A stretch of DNA of 46,292 bases from Olsenella_K sp051878835 (GCA_051878835.1 JBJEKW010000055.1:1-46292), one strand, 5' to 3'. Shown: positions 1 to 8,005, counted from the first letter of the stretch. The notes: generated by a model from the letters alone, not told the origin. Numbers and translations are program-made.

Positions 1-1
1 C

Positions 2-772
2 GTGACCTCTGACCAGCAGGGCGATGCACCTTCGACATCCGCCGCCGACACCGCCTCCACACCCGTTACTCCCAGCCAGGTCGCTGCCGCCTCGACATCC
101 GCCGCCGACACCGCCCAGCAACCCAACCCCACCCTCCTTCACCAGGTGTTTGGCGGGGTCTTCTCAAAGGCCGCGACCTATGCCATGGCCGTCCTCGAGA
201 CGAACGCGTCCATGGGCCGCATCGTCGCCGCCCCCACCGCGGGTTCGGCCGGCGTCCTGCCCGGCGTCATCATGGCGCTGGACGAGGTCGGGCACTTCTC
301 GGACACCCAGCTGCAAGAGGCTTTGGCCAACGCGGCAGCTATCGGCTATATCGTCACCAGGAACGCAACCGTGGCGGGCGCCGAGGGTGGCTGCCAGGCC
401 GAGATGGGCACCGCCAGCGCGATGGCAGCCAGCGCGGCAACTCAGCTGCTAGGCGGGTCGCCGCAGCAATGCCTGGCAGCTGCGGCCATTGCCATCACGA
501 ACATGCTGGGCCTGGTATGCGACCCCGTCGGTGGCCTGGTGGAGGAGCCGTGCCAAAAGCGCAACGCTTCCGCCGCCACAAACGCGCTGGTATCCGCGCA
601 GATGGCGCTAGCGGGCATTCATTCGACCGCGTTCTTCGACGAGACGGTCGACGCCATGAGCCGAGTCGGCCGCTCCCTCCCGTTCGAGCTGCGCGAAACC
701 GCCCTCGGCGGCATCGCCACCTGCGCCAGCTGCCTGAACCATTGCAAGAAGGGCTCGCATCGCCGCAGCTAG
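2..772 (+). CDS. sdaA: L-serine dehydratase, alpha (catalytic) part, 5' end cut by window edge
   Basis: Iron-sulfur L-serine ammonia-lyase, which turns L-serine into pyruvate and ammonia in the cytoplasm. The stretch MGRIVAAPTAGSAGVLPG and the three conserved cysteines in GGCQAEMGTAS, CDPVGG and EEPCQKRNA (4Fe-4S ligands and active site) are diagnostic of the alpha domain. The frame is open to the window edge. A GTG lies at base 2, but the first helices of the family are missing, so the gene probably starts upstream, perhaps as a fused beta-alpha chain. The first ~45 visible residues are an Ala/Ser/Thr/Pro-rich linker holding two copies of STSAADTA. They are encoded by an exact 24-base repeat at 32-55 and 92-115, an insertion not expected in the family core. 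The C-terminus (CASCLNHCKKGSHRRS) is Cys- and Lys-rich. Confidence 0.9.
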   Translation: MTSDQQGDAPSTSAADTASTPVTPSQVAAASTSAADTAQQPNPTLLHQVFGGVFSKAATYAMAVLETNASMGRIVAAPTAGSAGVLPGVIMALDEVGHFSDTQLQEALANAAAIGYIVTRNATVAGAEGGCQAEMGTASAMAASAATQLLGGSPQQCLAAAAIAITNMLGLVCDPVGGLVEEPCQKRNASAATNALVSAQMALAGIHSTAFFDETVDAMSRVGRSLPFELRETALGGIATCASCLNHCKKGSHRRS

Positions 773-1319
773 CATACCGACCGTAGCCAACACTCCAGCC
801 GCAGCCGACACACCATACGTAGCCAGAACGCTTCACGCAGCCAAAACACCATGTCCATATCGGCCATGCCACAACGCGGCACAGCTCCGCCGCCCAGCCC
901 ACAATAGTTACCCAGCGCATACTTTGCTCGGTACCATTTTGATTGGTCGGCAGCCAGCCCCGCAATCAAAATGGTACCGAGCAAAGTTAGTGACAGTGAA
1001 CTTATCACCAATGAGCACCCATCCCATGCACACGATGCATAGCTCTACCTTGGATATGTAATGTGTCTATTAGGCTGGGCCCCTCCCCGGGCACCCATGC
1101 GTGCGCGGTGTTCTAATGGCATACCGTCCGCCGGTATTGCCGATAGCCATACGCCACAGTCAGCCTACGACGCATCTGGCCTAGGCCGAATTTCCGTCCA
1201 TCACATGCATGTGGGCAGTGCATACGGGCGATACATACAAACGATGCATGCGTTCCAGAGTAGGCACCAATCATGCGGTTTCGGTCATAATCGGATACCC
1301 GCTCTGCAAGCTGCAGGCA
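773..1319. other. Gene-free stretch after sdaA
   Basis: No credible gene: the open frames here lack ribosome binding sites and family resemblance. It contains dyad element 1 (908-1001). It ends at the terminator of the leftward gene that follows. No T-tract follows the dyad, so I see no clear terminator for sdaA. Confidence 0.6.
908..1001. repeat. Dyad element copy 1 (94 bp)
   Basis: Plan: GTT (908-910), 11 bases, left arm 922-946, 16-base loop, right arm 963-987, 11 bases, AAC (999-1001). The 25-base arms are perfectly complementary and begin ACTTTGCTCGGTACC. This is the best-preserved copy of a nine-member family in this window. Confidence 0.93.
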
Positions 1320-1356
1320 TAAAAAAGTACCTGCTGTCTATCTGAGCAGCAGGCAC
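1320..1356 (-). terminator. Intrinsic terminator of the leftward AbiEi/DUF559-like gene
   Basis: On the minus strand a stem GTGCCTGCTG / CAGCAGGTAC (1347-1356 with 1327-1336) and a 10-base loop is followed by TTTTTTAT (1326-1319). It lies about 100 bases past the stop codon of the gene ending at 1454. Confidence 0.85.
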
Positions 1357-1405
1357 CATCCCCTTTGACGTCTCTCTACATATAAGCGCATCCCCAGAGT
1401 GCACT

Positions 1406-1456
1406 CGCACTGCTAGGCCTACCGCGCTGCCGGGGCCTACCGCACTGCTAGGCCTA
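1406..1456. repeat. 17-18 bp tandem repeat, three units
   Basis: Units at 1406-1422, 1423-1440 and 1441-1456 resemble CGCACTGCTAGGCCTAC. The first and third are nearly identical and the middle one is diverged. The last unit supplies the stop codon of the leftward gene. Confidence 0.7.
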
Positions 1457-2641
1457 GTACGGCAGCGCCCCTATTTTCTGGTCAAGCCACTCCGCAGAGT
1501 TCAAGTCAGCTCGCGTGGCTATATAACCTCCCACATGCCCATCGGCATAGACGCGGTCGTATGTGCCCGATACCATTCGGTACCCGCCAAGCTCCTGATA
1601 CTGCTGGTGTCCTCTGGGCCTCACATGCACACGATCGTCCCTACGACGGTGACGTAGCTTCGGGGAACCTTCTGGACGACGAGGCACTTTGAACACATCC
1701 ATCAAGGCCGCCAAGCGCTCGCGGTCATTCGCTACCTCGAACGGGAATCGCATGACCTTTGCGCCCATCGCGCTGATTCTGGACTCGCGTTGCCGCTCTT
1801 CGAACAGCACTTCTTGTATATCTTTGCCACGAAGCATGCTCTCGTCCGTGTATTTGCGACGACCATCCAACTCGCCCACGACGATTGAGCCGTCCGCGCA
1901 CACCCAGAGGCAGTCGGCCCTATATATCTGCCTCGGATCGACGGGATTACGAATCTCCACCTGCAGCTCTGGCGCCTCAAAGCCCGAAAGAATCATGTTG
2001 GCGCGCGCAATAGACTCTCCGCCGTTCTCGCTACGCCCATCGGCAATGTCGCAAACAAGCAGTGACCGCAGAATCCCGCGACAGCGATGCTTCCTTCTGA
2101 ATCCTGCTATCCACTCACAAAGATGAGCATTATCCCAGCGTTCCCTGCGGATGGCGGCATCGGCAACCGCCACTCCTTCGCACACCGGCATGGTTCTCAT
2201 GCAGTCCAGGGCAGTACGTTCCGGAATCGTCACCTTTATCCCACCGGCAACCGTGGTTTCAACCCCATCAAACCGATGAAACCTGACAGAAGCCGTGTCC
2301 TTGCGATGAACGCTCGGCTTTGTGGCCACGTGCACTTTGTTTAGGCGCTTGAATGAGACGTCATACCCCAACACGACAGCCGCCGAAACTCCGCAAAAGG
2401 TCCAGTCCGGATGCTTCTGAGCCAGAGTTCGAACCTTAAAGAGGTGCTTCTTCAGGGGATCCAGCTCTCGCCAAGTCTTCGCTTCGACGTAGGAGTTTGG
2501 CAGTACGCGAAGCACTTCTCCCCTACGCACCAGTCGCTCGAGTCGCTGGCGTATGACATCATTCGAGGCCACGAGGCACATCTGGCAAGCGCTTGCGTCG
2601 CGCAGCGCAGTAAATATGTCTTCCCTCGCAAGCCTAGTCAT
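1454..2641 (-). CDS. AbiEi-like winged-helix protein with DUF559-type nuclease-like C-terminal domain
   Basis: About 395 residues. The N-terminal ~75 residues (MTRLAREDIFTALRD..., then LERLVRRGEVLRVLPNSYV) look like the winged helix of AbiEi-type antitoxins and related regulators. The middle (TIPERTALDCMRTMP) matches the AbiEi C-terminal region. Residues ~245-330 (RADCLWVC, then VVGELDGRRKY) have the spacing of a DUF559/Vsr-like PD-(D/E)XK fold. I prefer the ATG at 2641 over one 11 codons upstream because the sequence becomes family-like there; neither has a strong ribosome binding site. No AbiEii-type toxin is adjacent. Base composition is visibly more AT-rich than the neighbours, which suggests acquisition. 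Function is unknown: an orphan regulator, a defence-linked nuclease or a degenerate system are all possible. Confidence 0.75.
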   Translation of the reverse strand: MTRLAREDIFTALRDASACQMCLVASNDVIRQRLERLVRRGEVLRVLPNSYVEAKTWRELDPLKKHLFKVRTLAQKHPDWTFCGVSAAVVLGYDVSFKRLNKVHVATKPSVHRKDTASVRFHRFDGVETTVAGGIKVTIPERTALDCMRTMPVCEGVAVADAAIRRERWDNAHLCEWIAGFRRKHRCRGILRSLLVCDIADGRSENGGESIARANMILSGFEAPELQVEIRNPVDPRQIYRADCLWVCADGSIVVGELDGRRKYTDESMLRGKDIQEVLFEERQRESRISAMGAKVMRFPFEVANDRERLAALMDVFKVPRRPEGSPKLRHRRRDDRVHVRPRGHQQYQELGGYRMVSGTYDRVYADGHVGGYIATRADLNSAEWLDQKIGALPY

Positions 2642-2830
2642 CGTGTTCACGCGCCAATTCAGCCAGAGAACCATCCGTCATCGAGAAACGCCGTATCCAA
2701 GCATTGCGCGGGCAGATCGCGACTCAAAGCTGGGCTTGACGCGACCGCGGACCGCCGGACCAGCATCAATGCCAGCGCCACGCAATCCAACGCAATTCGA
2801 ACTAGCCTACGCCGGTTATTCGATGCCTGT

Positions 2831-2859
2831 ATTATACGTACAATTGTTCTTACGTACAA
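2831..2859 (-). promoter_or_regulatory. Consensus promoter with direct-repeat operator
   Basis: On the minus strand TTGTAC (2859-2854), 17 bases, then TATAAT (2836-2831). A direct repeat TTGTACGTA, 16 bases apart, covers both the -35 and the -10 box. It drives the gene starting at 2641 through a leader of roughly 180 bases. Repeats across both boxes fit autorepression by the winged-helix product, which is inferred. Confidence 0.75.
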
Positions 2860-3285
2860 GTGTTCTTTATTCTATTTTCGTTCTGCGGAAGGTCGCTGCA
2901 AAAGGCTGCGAGACCCGCCAGAAAAACTGTCGTTCCTGCTATAAAAAGCCGCTGGCCCTGCTATAAAAACCGCTGGCCCTGCCTTGACTCGACCGCAGAC
3001 AAAGAAACCCGGCCGGTGTCCCCGCAATCATGCGTATTTAGCATTGCTTGACGTTAACGATGCACGATGGCTATGATTCGTCCGTTTAGTTCACCAAATC
3101 GTACTTTGCTCGGTGCGGTTTTGATTGTCCGGGGGAATGACCAGCGACCAAAATGGTACCGAACAAAGTGAGTATCGGCTAACTAATTGGGAGGCTGCTG
3201 GCGCCACGACTTGGGGCATTCATTAGCTTTCGTACGAAATATGCAAGAAGCACATTCGCAGCCGCCTCTCAACACGCTCGCGCAT
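2860..3285. other. Gene-free stretch with tandem repeat and dyad element 2
   Basis: Contains two ~21-base units CCTGCTATAAAAAGCCGCTGG (2935-2955, 2957-2976; first unit 21 bases, second lacks one G) and dyad element 2. No gene-like frame. Confidence 0.55.
3089..3183. repeat. Dyad element copy 2 (95 bp)
   Basis: GTT at 3089-3091, arms 3103-3127 and 3145-3169, AAC at 3181-3183. Arms pair at 19 of 25 positions. The left arm carries the GGTGCGG variant and the right arm the GGTACC variant. The outer complementarity extends to TTAGTT/AACTAA. Confidence 0.9.
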
Positions 3286-3322
3286 ATAAAAAGCGGCGGC
3301 GCCATGCTTGGGGCGTCGCCGC
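3286..3322 (-). terminator. Intrinsic terminator of the G3E GTPase gene
   Basis: Minus-strand stem GCGGCGACGCC / GGCGCCGCCGC (3322-3312 with 3303-3293) followed by TTTTTAT. It lies ~110 bases past the stop at 3433. Confidence 0.85.
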
Positions 3323-3432
3323 ATCCGTAGCGTTCATTCTCGCAGCAATTGTGGCTGCCAGGCGTCCGGGATGAATCCATGGCTAGGGCCCGTGGCGGTC
3401 GCGTCGCCAGCTCGGCCACGGCCGGCGAGCGC

Positions 3433-4569
3433 CTACTCCTGGTCCGGCTCCCAGTCGACCAGGCACTTGTCCAGGCCCGCCACCAGGGCGTCCTTGTCCA
3501 TATTGCGCCCGATGAAGCACAGCTTGGTCTGGCGGTCGCCGCACGTGGGGTCCCAGTCGTCCATGACCTCGGGGTTGTCGCGAATCAGCTGCTCGCGCTC
3601 CTCGTCCGGCGCGGAGGCGATGAACAGCCCGTTCTCCGAGAGGGTCACCTGCTTGCCCGCCTGCTCAAACACGTAGCACATGTCGGGGTCCTGCGACGCC
3701 CACAGCATGCCCTTCGAGCGGATGACGCTATCGGGCCACGTGGTGACGAAGTCGGAGAGCGCATCGATGTCGAACGGCTTGCGGCGCGCGTACACGAAGG
3801 TCGAGATGCCGTACTCCAGCACCTCGGGGTCCTCGTGCTCCTCGGGGTGGTCCATGGCGTCAATCCACGCGGCGGAGTTGTACGCCTTGTCAAAGCTGAA
3901 GCGGCCGGTGTCCAGCAGCTGGTCCATCGGCACGTTGCCGTGGTCGGCCTCCACGATGACGGCGTTCTTCTGCAGGCTGCGCACGATGGCCTTCAGCTCG
4001 GCAATCTGCTCGGGGGTCACCTTGTCCGTCTTGTTCAGCACGAGGGTGGTGCAGAACTCGATCTGCTGGATCAGCAGGCTCTCGATGTCGTCCTCGTCGA
4101 TGTTGTCGCCCAGCAGCGCCTTGCCGCCGTTGAACTCGTCGTACATGCGGGCGCAGTCGACCACGGCCACGATGTTGTCCAGGTCCAGCGGGGCGTCGCT
4201 GTCCTTGCTCTGGTCGCAGAACGCCGAGATGGTGTAGGCAATGGGAATGGGCTCGCAGATGCCCGAGGCCTCGATGATGATGTAGTCGAAGTCGCCGGAG
4301 TCCGCGATGTTGCGCAGCTGGCGCGACAGGTCGTCCGACAGGGTGCAGCAGATGCAGCCGTTCGTCATGGGGATGATGTCGGCGGTCTGGGTGACGGCGC
4401 CGGTCTTGGCGATGTAGTCGGCGTCCACGTTGACCTCGCCGATGTCGTTCACGATGATGGCCGCGCGGATGCCCTCCTCGTTGGTCAGGATGTGGTTCAG
4501 CAGCGTGGTCTTGCCGGCACCCAGGTAGCCGGTCAGCATGACTATCTTTACCTGCTTGTTGTTGGGCAT
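3433..4569 (-). CDS. G3E-family GTPase (CobW/ZNG1-type metallochaperone)
   Basis: About 378 residues. The Walker A loop GYLGAGKTTLLNHIL follows the first strand. The metal site GCICCTL (CxCC) lies near residue 65, and the switch/base-recognition part includes IIIEASGICEPIPIAY and LVLNKTDKV. The C-terminal ~120 residues form a CobW_C domain (STFVYARRKPFDIDAL...). Family members use GTP to load Zn, Co, Ni or Fe into client proteins; the metal cannot be read here. The start at 4569 has AAGGAG seven bases upstream; the longer open frame before it is Arg/Cys-rich and unlike the family. It is divergent from pcp and has its own terminator, so it is probably monocistronic. I see no obvious Zur-like operator. 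Confidence 0.9.
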   Translation of the reverse strand: MPNNKQVKIVMLTGYLGAGKTTLLNHILTNEEGIRAAIIVNDIGEVNVDADYIAKTGAVTQTADIIPMTNGCICCTLSDDLSRQLRNIADSGDFDYIIIEASGICEPIPIAYTISAFCDQSKDSDAPLDLDNIVAVVDCARMYDEFNGGKALLGDNIDEDDIESLLIQQIEFCTTLVLNKTDKVTPEQIAELKAIVRSLQKNAVIVEADHGNVPMDQLLDTGRFSFDKAYNSAAWIDAMDHPEEHEDPEVLEYGISTFVYARRKPFDIDALSDFVTTWPDSVIRSKGMLWASQDPDMCYVFEQAGKQVTLSENGLFIASAPDEEREQLIRDNPEVMDDWDPTCGDRQTKLCFIGRNMDKDALVAGLDKCLVDWEPDQE

Positions 4570-4901
4570 GTATGCTCCTTGCTGTAGTGATGGTGGTGCA
4601 CGGGTGGCGGCGACGCGACGCTCGCTGCAGCAGCCGCAACGGCCGATGTCACAGCAACCTTGCCGCTGCGAGCCCTGCCGCACATTCGGCACCAAGATGC
4701 GGCATCGCACGGACGCCGTGGTCGAGTTTTGCCGCTCTTCAGTGTATAGGCTTTTGGTACCCCAACGGCAGCCTCAGCCAACCCCCATCACGCATGCTCC
4801 ACGACATCCAAAGGCCGGGCGTCGTGGCCATCCGCCCACGTCGGATGCGCCGCAGCCGCCCATCGGCCATCCAAGGACCAGAAGGGCAGCAAGAAGGACG
4901 C
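4570..4901. other. Divergent intergenic region
   Basis: 332 bases between the G3E GTPase (leftward) and pcp (rightward). GC-rich, with no convincing promoter boxes or RNA structure that I can see. AAGAAGGACGC immediately before 4902 is the pcp ribosome binding site. Confidence 0.5.
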
Positions 4902-5666
4902 ATGACTCGCATATTGGTAACCGGATTTCAGCCCTTTGGCGGGCAGCAGACGAATCCTTCTTGGGAGGCGGTGCGGCACCTGCCACAAAGCATCGGTGGC
5001 GCCGAGGTGGTACGGCTGCAGATACCCGTGGCGTTCGGCCGCGCGGCGGACGCAGTATGCCAGGCCATCGACCAGCAGCACCCAAGCGTGGTGCTGTGCG
5101 TGGGCCAGGCCGGAGGCCGAGCGCAGCTGACGCCCGAGTTCGTAGCCATCAACCACGCGGACGCGCGCATCCCCGACAATGACGGCCAGCAACCCCACCA
5201 GCAGCGCATCGTGCCCGACGGCCCCGACGCCCACTTTGCCACCGTGCCCGTCTACCGCATGGTCGACGCACTTCAGAAGGCCGGCATTCCGGCCAAGGTC
5301 AGCTACTCGGCGGGAACCTACGTGTGCAACGACGTCATGTACCGGATGCTGCACCATCTGGAGCAGACATCCCAGGGCAAGAAGGACACGCCCGGCATGC
5401 AGTCGCCTGCCAGTGTGCAGCCCGCGAGTGCCCATCCACTCCCAGGCACGCAGCTCGCGGGTGCCCATCCGCTCCCTGGCACGCCGCCGGCCTCGGACGC
5501 ACGGCCCCACCTCGTCGCCATCGGCGGCTTCGTGCACGTGCCCTTCTTGCCCCAGCAGGCGGCGCAGATGAGGCCGGACACGCCCAGCATGTCCCTGGAC
5601 CTGATGGTCCGCGGGCTGGAGACTGCACTGGAGGTCGCGTTGGAGGCGGCCCGAGCGTCCATCTAG
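4902..5666 (+). CDS. pcp: Pyrrolidone-carboxylate peptidase (pyroglutamyl peptidase I)
   Basis: Cysteine peptidase (family C15) that removes N-terminal pyroglutamate from peptides in the cytoplasm. MTRILVTGFQPFGG is the family N-terminus. Catalytic residues are Glu79 (TPEFVAIN), Cys142 (SAGTYVCNDVMY) and His212 (GFVHVPFLP). The usual Cys-His spacing is about 24 residues; here it is 70, because ~45 residues rich in Pro/Ala/Ser are inserted. They include two copies of an 11-residue unit coded by a 33-bp tandem repeat (5418-5450, 5451-5483). The insert is in frame and leaves the catalytic motifs intact, so activity is likely kept. Start chosen at 4902 for the family N-terminus and AAGAAGG ribosome binding site. 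Confidence 0.93.
   Translation: MTRILVTGFQPFGGQQTNPSWEAVRHLPQSIGGAEVVRLQIPVAFGRAADAVCQAIDQQHPSVVLCVGQAGGRAQLTPEFVAINHADARIPDNDGQQPHQQRIVPDGPDAHFATVPVYRMVDALQKAGIPAKVSYSAGTYVCNDVMYRMLHHLEQTSQGKKDTPGMQSPASVQPASAHPLPGTQLAGAHPLPGTPPASDARPHLVAIGGFVHVPFLPQQAAQMRPDTPSMSLDLMVRGLETALEVALEAARASI
5418..5483 (+). repeat. 33-bp in-frame tandem repeat inside pcp
   Basis: Two units, 5418-5450 and 5451-5483, with about four differences. Each codes 11 residues containing AHPLPGT. They lie between the catalytic Cys and His codons. Confidence 0.85.
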
Positions 5667-5703
5667 CATCTGCCGCACACGCCGCCAGAAACCCGTCATC
5701 AAT

Positions 5704-5743
5704 AAAAAAACGCCCTTCTTGCCAGCATTCGGCAAGAAGGGCG
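5704..5743 (-). terminator. Terminator of the purine operon, built from an inverted pair of GGCAAGAAGGGC
   Basis: A 13-bp perfect stem (5711-5723 with 5731-5743), 7-base loop, then seven T on the minus strand (5710-5704). It terminates the leftward operon ending at 5848. On the plus strand there is no T-tract, although the hairpin also follows pcp. Both arms are copies of the recurrent 12-mer of this window. Confidence 0.9.
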
Positions 5744-5847
5744 CCGTCGTTGTCGCAGCCGTCGTCGAGAAGCAGCTACCATCGGTAATATCGACGACCG
5801 CAATGGACACACGGCAATAAAGGCCTGGTAGAGCAGGCCGCGCCGCC

Positions 5848-7029
5848 TTAGTGGTGGAACAGCCTCAGGCCGGTGAACGCCATGACCATGCCGTACTTGT
5901 CGGCGGTCTCGATCACGTTATCGTCGCGGATGGAGCCACCGGGCTCGGCGATGTAGCTGACGCCGGACTTGTGCGCGCGCTCGACGTTGTCGCCAAACGG
6001 GAAGAACGCGTCGGAGCCCAGGCTCACGCCGGTCTGGGTGGCGACCCAGGCCTTCTTCTCGTCGGCGGTCAGCACCTCGGGGCGGACCTTGAACCACTTC
6101 TGCCACTCGCCGTCACGCAGCACGTCGTCGTGCTCGTCGCTGATGTAGACGTCGATGGCGTTGTCGCGGTTGGCGCGGCGGATGCCGTCGACGAACTGCA
6201 GGCCCAGCACCTTGGGATGCTGGCGCAGGTACCAAATGTCGGCCTTGTTGCCCGCCAGGCGCGTGCAGTGGATGCGGCTCTGCTGGCCGGCGCCCACGCC
6301 GATGGTCTGGCCGCCCTTGGCGTAGCATACCGAGTTGGACTGCGTGTACTTCAGGGCAATCAGCGACAGGACCAGGTCGACCTTGGCCTGCTGGGGCAGC
6401 TCCTTGTTCTGAGTCACGATGTTGGTCAGCAGGCCCTCATCGATCTTGCTGAAGTTGTGGCCCTGCTCGAACGTGATGCCAAAGACGTCCTTGCACTCCT
6501 TCTGCGCAGGCGTGTAGTTGGGGTCAATCTGCACCACGTTGTACTTGCCGCGCTTCTTTGTGCGCAGGATCTCCAGCGCCTCGGGCGTGTAGCCGGGGGC
6601 GATGATGCCGTCGGAGACCTCGGCCTTCAGGTAGCGGGCGGTGTCGGCGTCGCAGGTGTCGGACAGGGCTGCCCAGTCACCGTACGAGGACAGGCGGTCG
6701 GCGCCGCGCGCGCGGATGTAGGCGCAGGCGATGGGGCTGGGGTCGGGCTCGTCGTCCTTCACGAAGTAGATCTGGCGCTCCACCTGGGTCAGGGGCAGGC
6801 CCACGGCCGCGCCGGCGGGGCTGACGTGCTTGAACGAGGCGGCGGCGGGCATGCCGGTGGCCTCCTTCAGCTCCTTGACCAGCTGCCAGGAGTTCAGGGC
6901 GTCGAGAAAGTTGATGTAGCCAGGCTTGCCGCTAAGGACGGTGACGGGGAGGTCCGATCCGTCCTTCATAAAGATGCGCGCCGGCTTCTGGTTCGGGTTG
7001 CAGCCGTACTTGAGCTCGAGTTCGTTCAT
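5848..7029 (-). CDS. Stand-alone AICAR formyltransferase (C-terminal half of PurH)
   Basis: About 393 residues corresponding only to the AICAR transformylase part of PurH; the IMP cyclohydrolase domain is absent. The catalytic Lys-His is in SFKHVSPAGAA (residues ~65-75). Other landmarks are SDGIIAPGYTPEALEIL, the QTIGVGAGQQSR segment and GSDAFFPFGDNVERA near the end. It transfers a formyl group from 10-formyl-THF to AICAR (ZMP), giving FAICAR. The start at 7029 has AAAGGA five bases upstream. It lies 28 bases after the IMP cyclohydrolase gene, in one operon under the ZTP riboswitch, so substrate accumulation should raise its own expression. Single-domain homologues of this type are known in clostridia and archaea. 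Confidence 0.92.
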   Translation of the reverse strand: MNELELKYGCNPNQKPARIFMKDGSDLPVTVLSGKPGYINFLDALNSWQLVKELKEATGMPAAASFKHVSPAGAAVGLPLTQVERQIYFVKDDEPDPSPIACAYIRARGADRLSSYGDWAALSDTCDADTARYLKAEVSDGIIAPGYTPEALEILRTKKRGKYNVVQIDPNYTPAQKECKDVFGITFEQGHNFSKIDEGLLTNIVTQNKELPQQAKVDLVLSLIALKYTQSNSVCYAKGGQTIGVGAGQQSRIHCTRLAGNKADIWYLRQHPKVLGLQFVDGIRRANRDNAIDVYISDEHDDVLRDGEWQKWFKVRPEVLTADEKKAWVATQTGVSLGSDAFFPFGDNVERAHKSGVSYIAEPGGSIRDDNVIETADKYGMVMAFTGLRLFHH

Positions 7030-7057
7030 GACAATCCTTTCTGTAAAGGACGCTACG

Positions 7058-7690
7058 TTAGTCGCCTAGGTTCTTGTTATAGAGGGTGACTTGGCCAGCG
7101 ACGTTGGCGTACATCGAGACCTTGTTGTCCTCGTTCAGGGCCGACCAGACGGTGGCGGGGTCGGGGACGCGGACGTGCAGGGGCTCACCGGCAAAGCTGG
7201 GCAGCGGGTTACCGTCGTGCTGATAGGTGCTGATGAAGTAGCCCTCGCCCTCGTCGACGCCCTCGTAGCAGAAGAACTCGCGCAGGCAGCGGCCGGACTG
7301 GTGCTTCAGGATGGAGATCTCGAAGCTGCCGTCGGGGTGGATGATCGAGCTGATGCGCGGGGTGAAGTTGGGACCGTCGGGCTCGTACTCGCGTGCCATG
7401 CAGCCGTCACGGAAGCTGCCGCGCTCCACGATGGTATCGGTCTGGTCGCCGTTGGTCACCACCAGGTCCTTGCCCATGGTGCGCACGGGGTGATAGATGA
7501 TCAGGCTGGGATCCTCCATCTGGCTGGGGTCGTGCGCCTCGGTACGGATGCCGTCGTCCGTCGCCACAAAGACGCGGTTGCGGCTGTTCGTGCTGCGACC
7601 CATGATCCAGTAGTACACGCGGTCCTTGCCCACCACGATTCCGCGGCCAGGGTAAGAGTTCCCCCGCAGAACCTCGGCCAAATCCAGCAT
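7058..7690 (-). CDS. purO: PurO-type IMP cyclohydrolase
   Basis: About 210 residues of the archaeal-type IMP cyclohydrolase family (PurO), which closes FAICAR to IMP, the last step of purine synthesis. Visible features are YPGRGIVVGKDRVYYW near residue 14, the following IMGRSTNSRNRVFV, and the C-terminal YQHDGNPLPSFAGEP. The ATG at 7690 has GGGAG six bases upstream. A longer open frame runs to 7969 but crosses the riboswitch and terminator and is not coding. It is first in the operon, upstream of the formyltransferase, so the pair replaces bifunctional PurH. Confidence 0.9.
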   Translation of the reverse strand: MLDLAEVLRGNSYPGRGIVVGKDRVYYWIMGRSTNSRNRVFVATDDGIRTEAHDPSQMEDPSLIIYHPVRTMGKDLVVTNGDQTDTIVERGSFRDGCMAREYEPDGPNFTPRISSIIHPDGSFEISILKHQSGRCLREFFCYEGVDEGEGYFISTYQHDGNPLPSFAGEPLHVRVPDPATVWSALNEDNKVSMYANVAGQVTLYNKNLGD

Positions 7691-7884
7691 GCGAGCTCCC
7701 TTCTGTTGGCTTCGCTCCAAATTCGGTCGCGCGTCGTACGCGGGCCGTGTGCCCGCACTCGTCGGCGCGGACCGCATGCCCGCACCTTGCGGTGCGAAAC
7801 ATACGCCCGCGCCTCGAGGCGCGAAACGTACGTCCCACGCCCCCACGGCGCGCTGCCAGCCACATCCCCAGAAGGTCGCCGCAC
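7691..7884 (-). other. Operon leader with ~27-bp degenerate tandem repeats
   Basis: Transcribed leader between the riboswitch terminator and purO. Four units at 7745-7771, 7772-7799, 7800-7826 and 7827-7853 share CCGCATGCCCGCACC-like cores. Two units contain short dyads such as GCGCCTCGAGGCGC. Confidence 0.65.
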
Positions 7885-7920
7885 AAAAAAGGCAAGCGAC
7901 ACCTGCGGGTGTGGCTTGCC
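7885..7920 (-). terminator. Regulated terminator of the ZTP riboswitch
   Basis: Minus-strand stem GGCAAGCCACACC / GGTGTCGCTTGCC (7920-7908 with 7903-7891), CGCA loop, then TTTTTT (7890-7885). Its first bases overlap the conserved TGGGCA of the aptamer. Ligand binding should therefore compete with terminator formation, giving a transcriptional ON switch (family knowledge plus visible overlap). Confidence 0.88.
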
Positions 7921-7991
7921 CAGACGGTCGGCGTGTGATGTAGTGCGCCGCTCCCCCGTGGTAGCCCACGATTCTCCGTCAGTCACAGCGC
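7917..7991 (-). ncRNA. ZTP (pfl) riboswitch
   Basis: Read on the minus strand the segment contains GTGACTGACGGAG, then GTGGGCTACCACGGGGGAGC, then CGCCGACCGTCTGGGCA at the 3' side. These are the hallmarks of the pfl motif: purine-rich first helix-junction, GGGGGAGC strand, and the CCG..TGGGCA ligand and pseudoknot strand. ZTP riboswitches sense AICAR mono- or triphosphate. Here the switch precedes the AICAR formyltransferase/IMP cyclohydrolase operon, which fits exactly. I recognised it from consensus memory and did not fold or search it. Confidence 0.88.
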
Positions 7992-8005
7992 AGTGTTCGG
8001 GTATC

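Noticed and set aside
908..1001. Dyad elements as rho-independent terminators
   Set aside because: No T-tract follows the stems on either strand in any copy, several lie far from gene ends or in divergent regions, and the conserved outer GTT/AAC triplets are not explained by termination.
908..3183. 42-bp lattice linking dyad elements 1 and 2
   Set aside because: They are 2.2 kb apart with a gene between; the distance carries no information about phasing.
5851..7089. Long open frame antisense to the AICAR formyltransferase
   Set aside because: It mirrors the codon-position GC bias of the real gene, is Val/Gly/Ala-rich with no family resemblance, and similar shadows lie opposite the G3E GTPase and the ABC lipoprotein.
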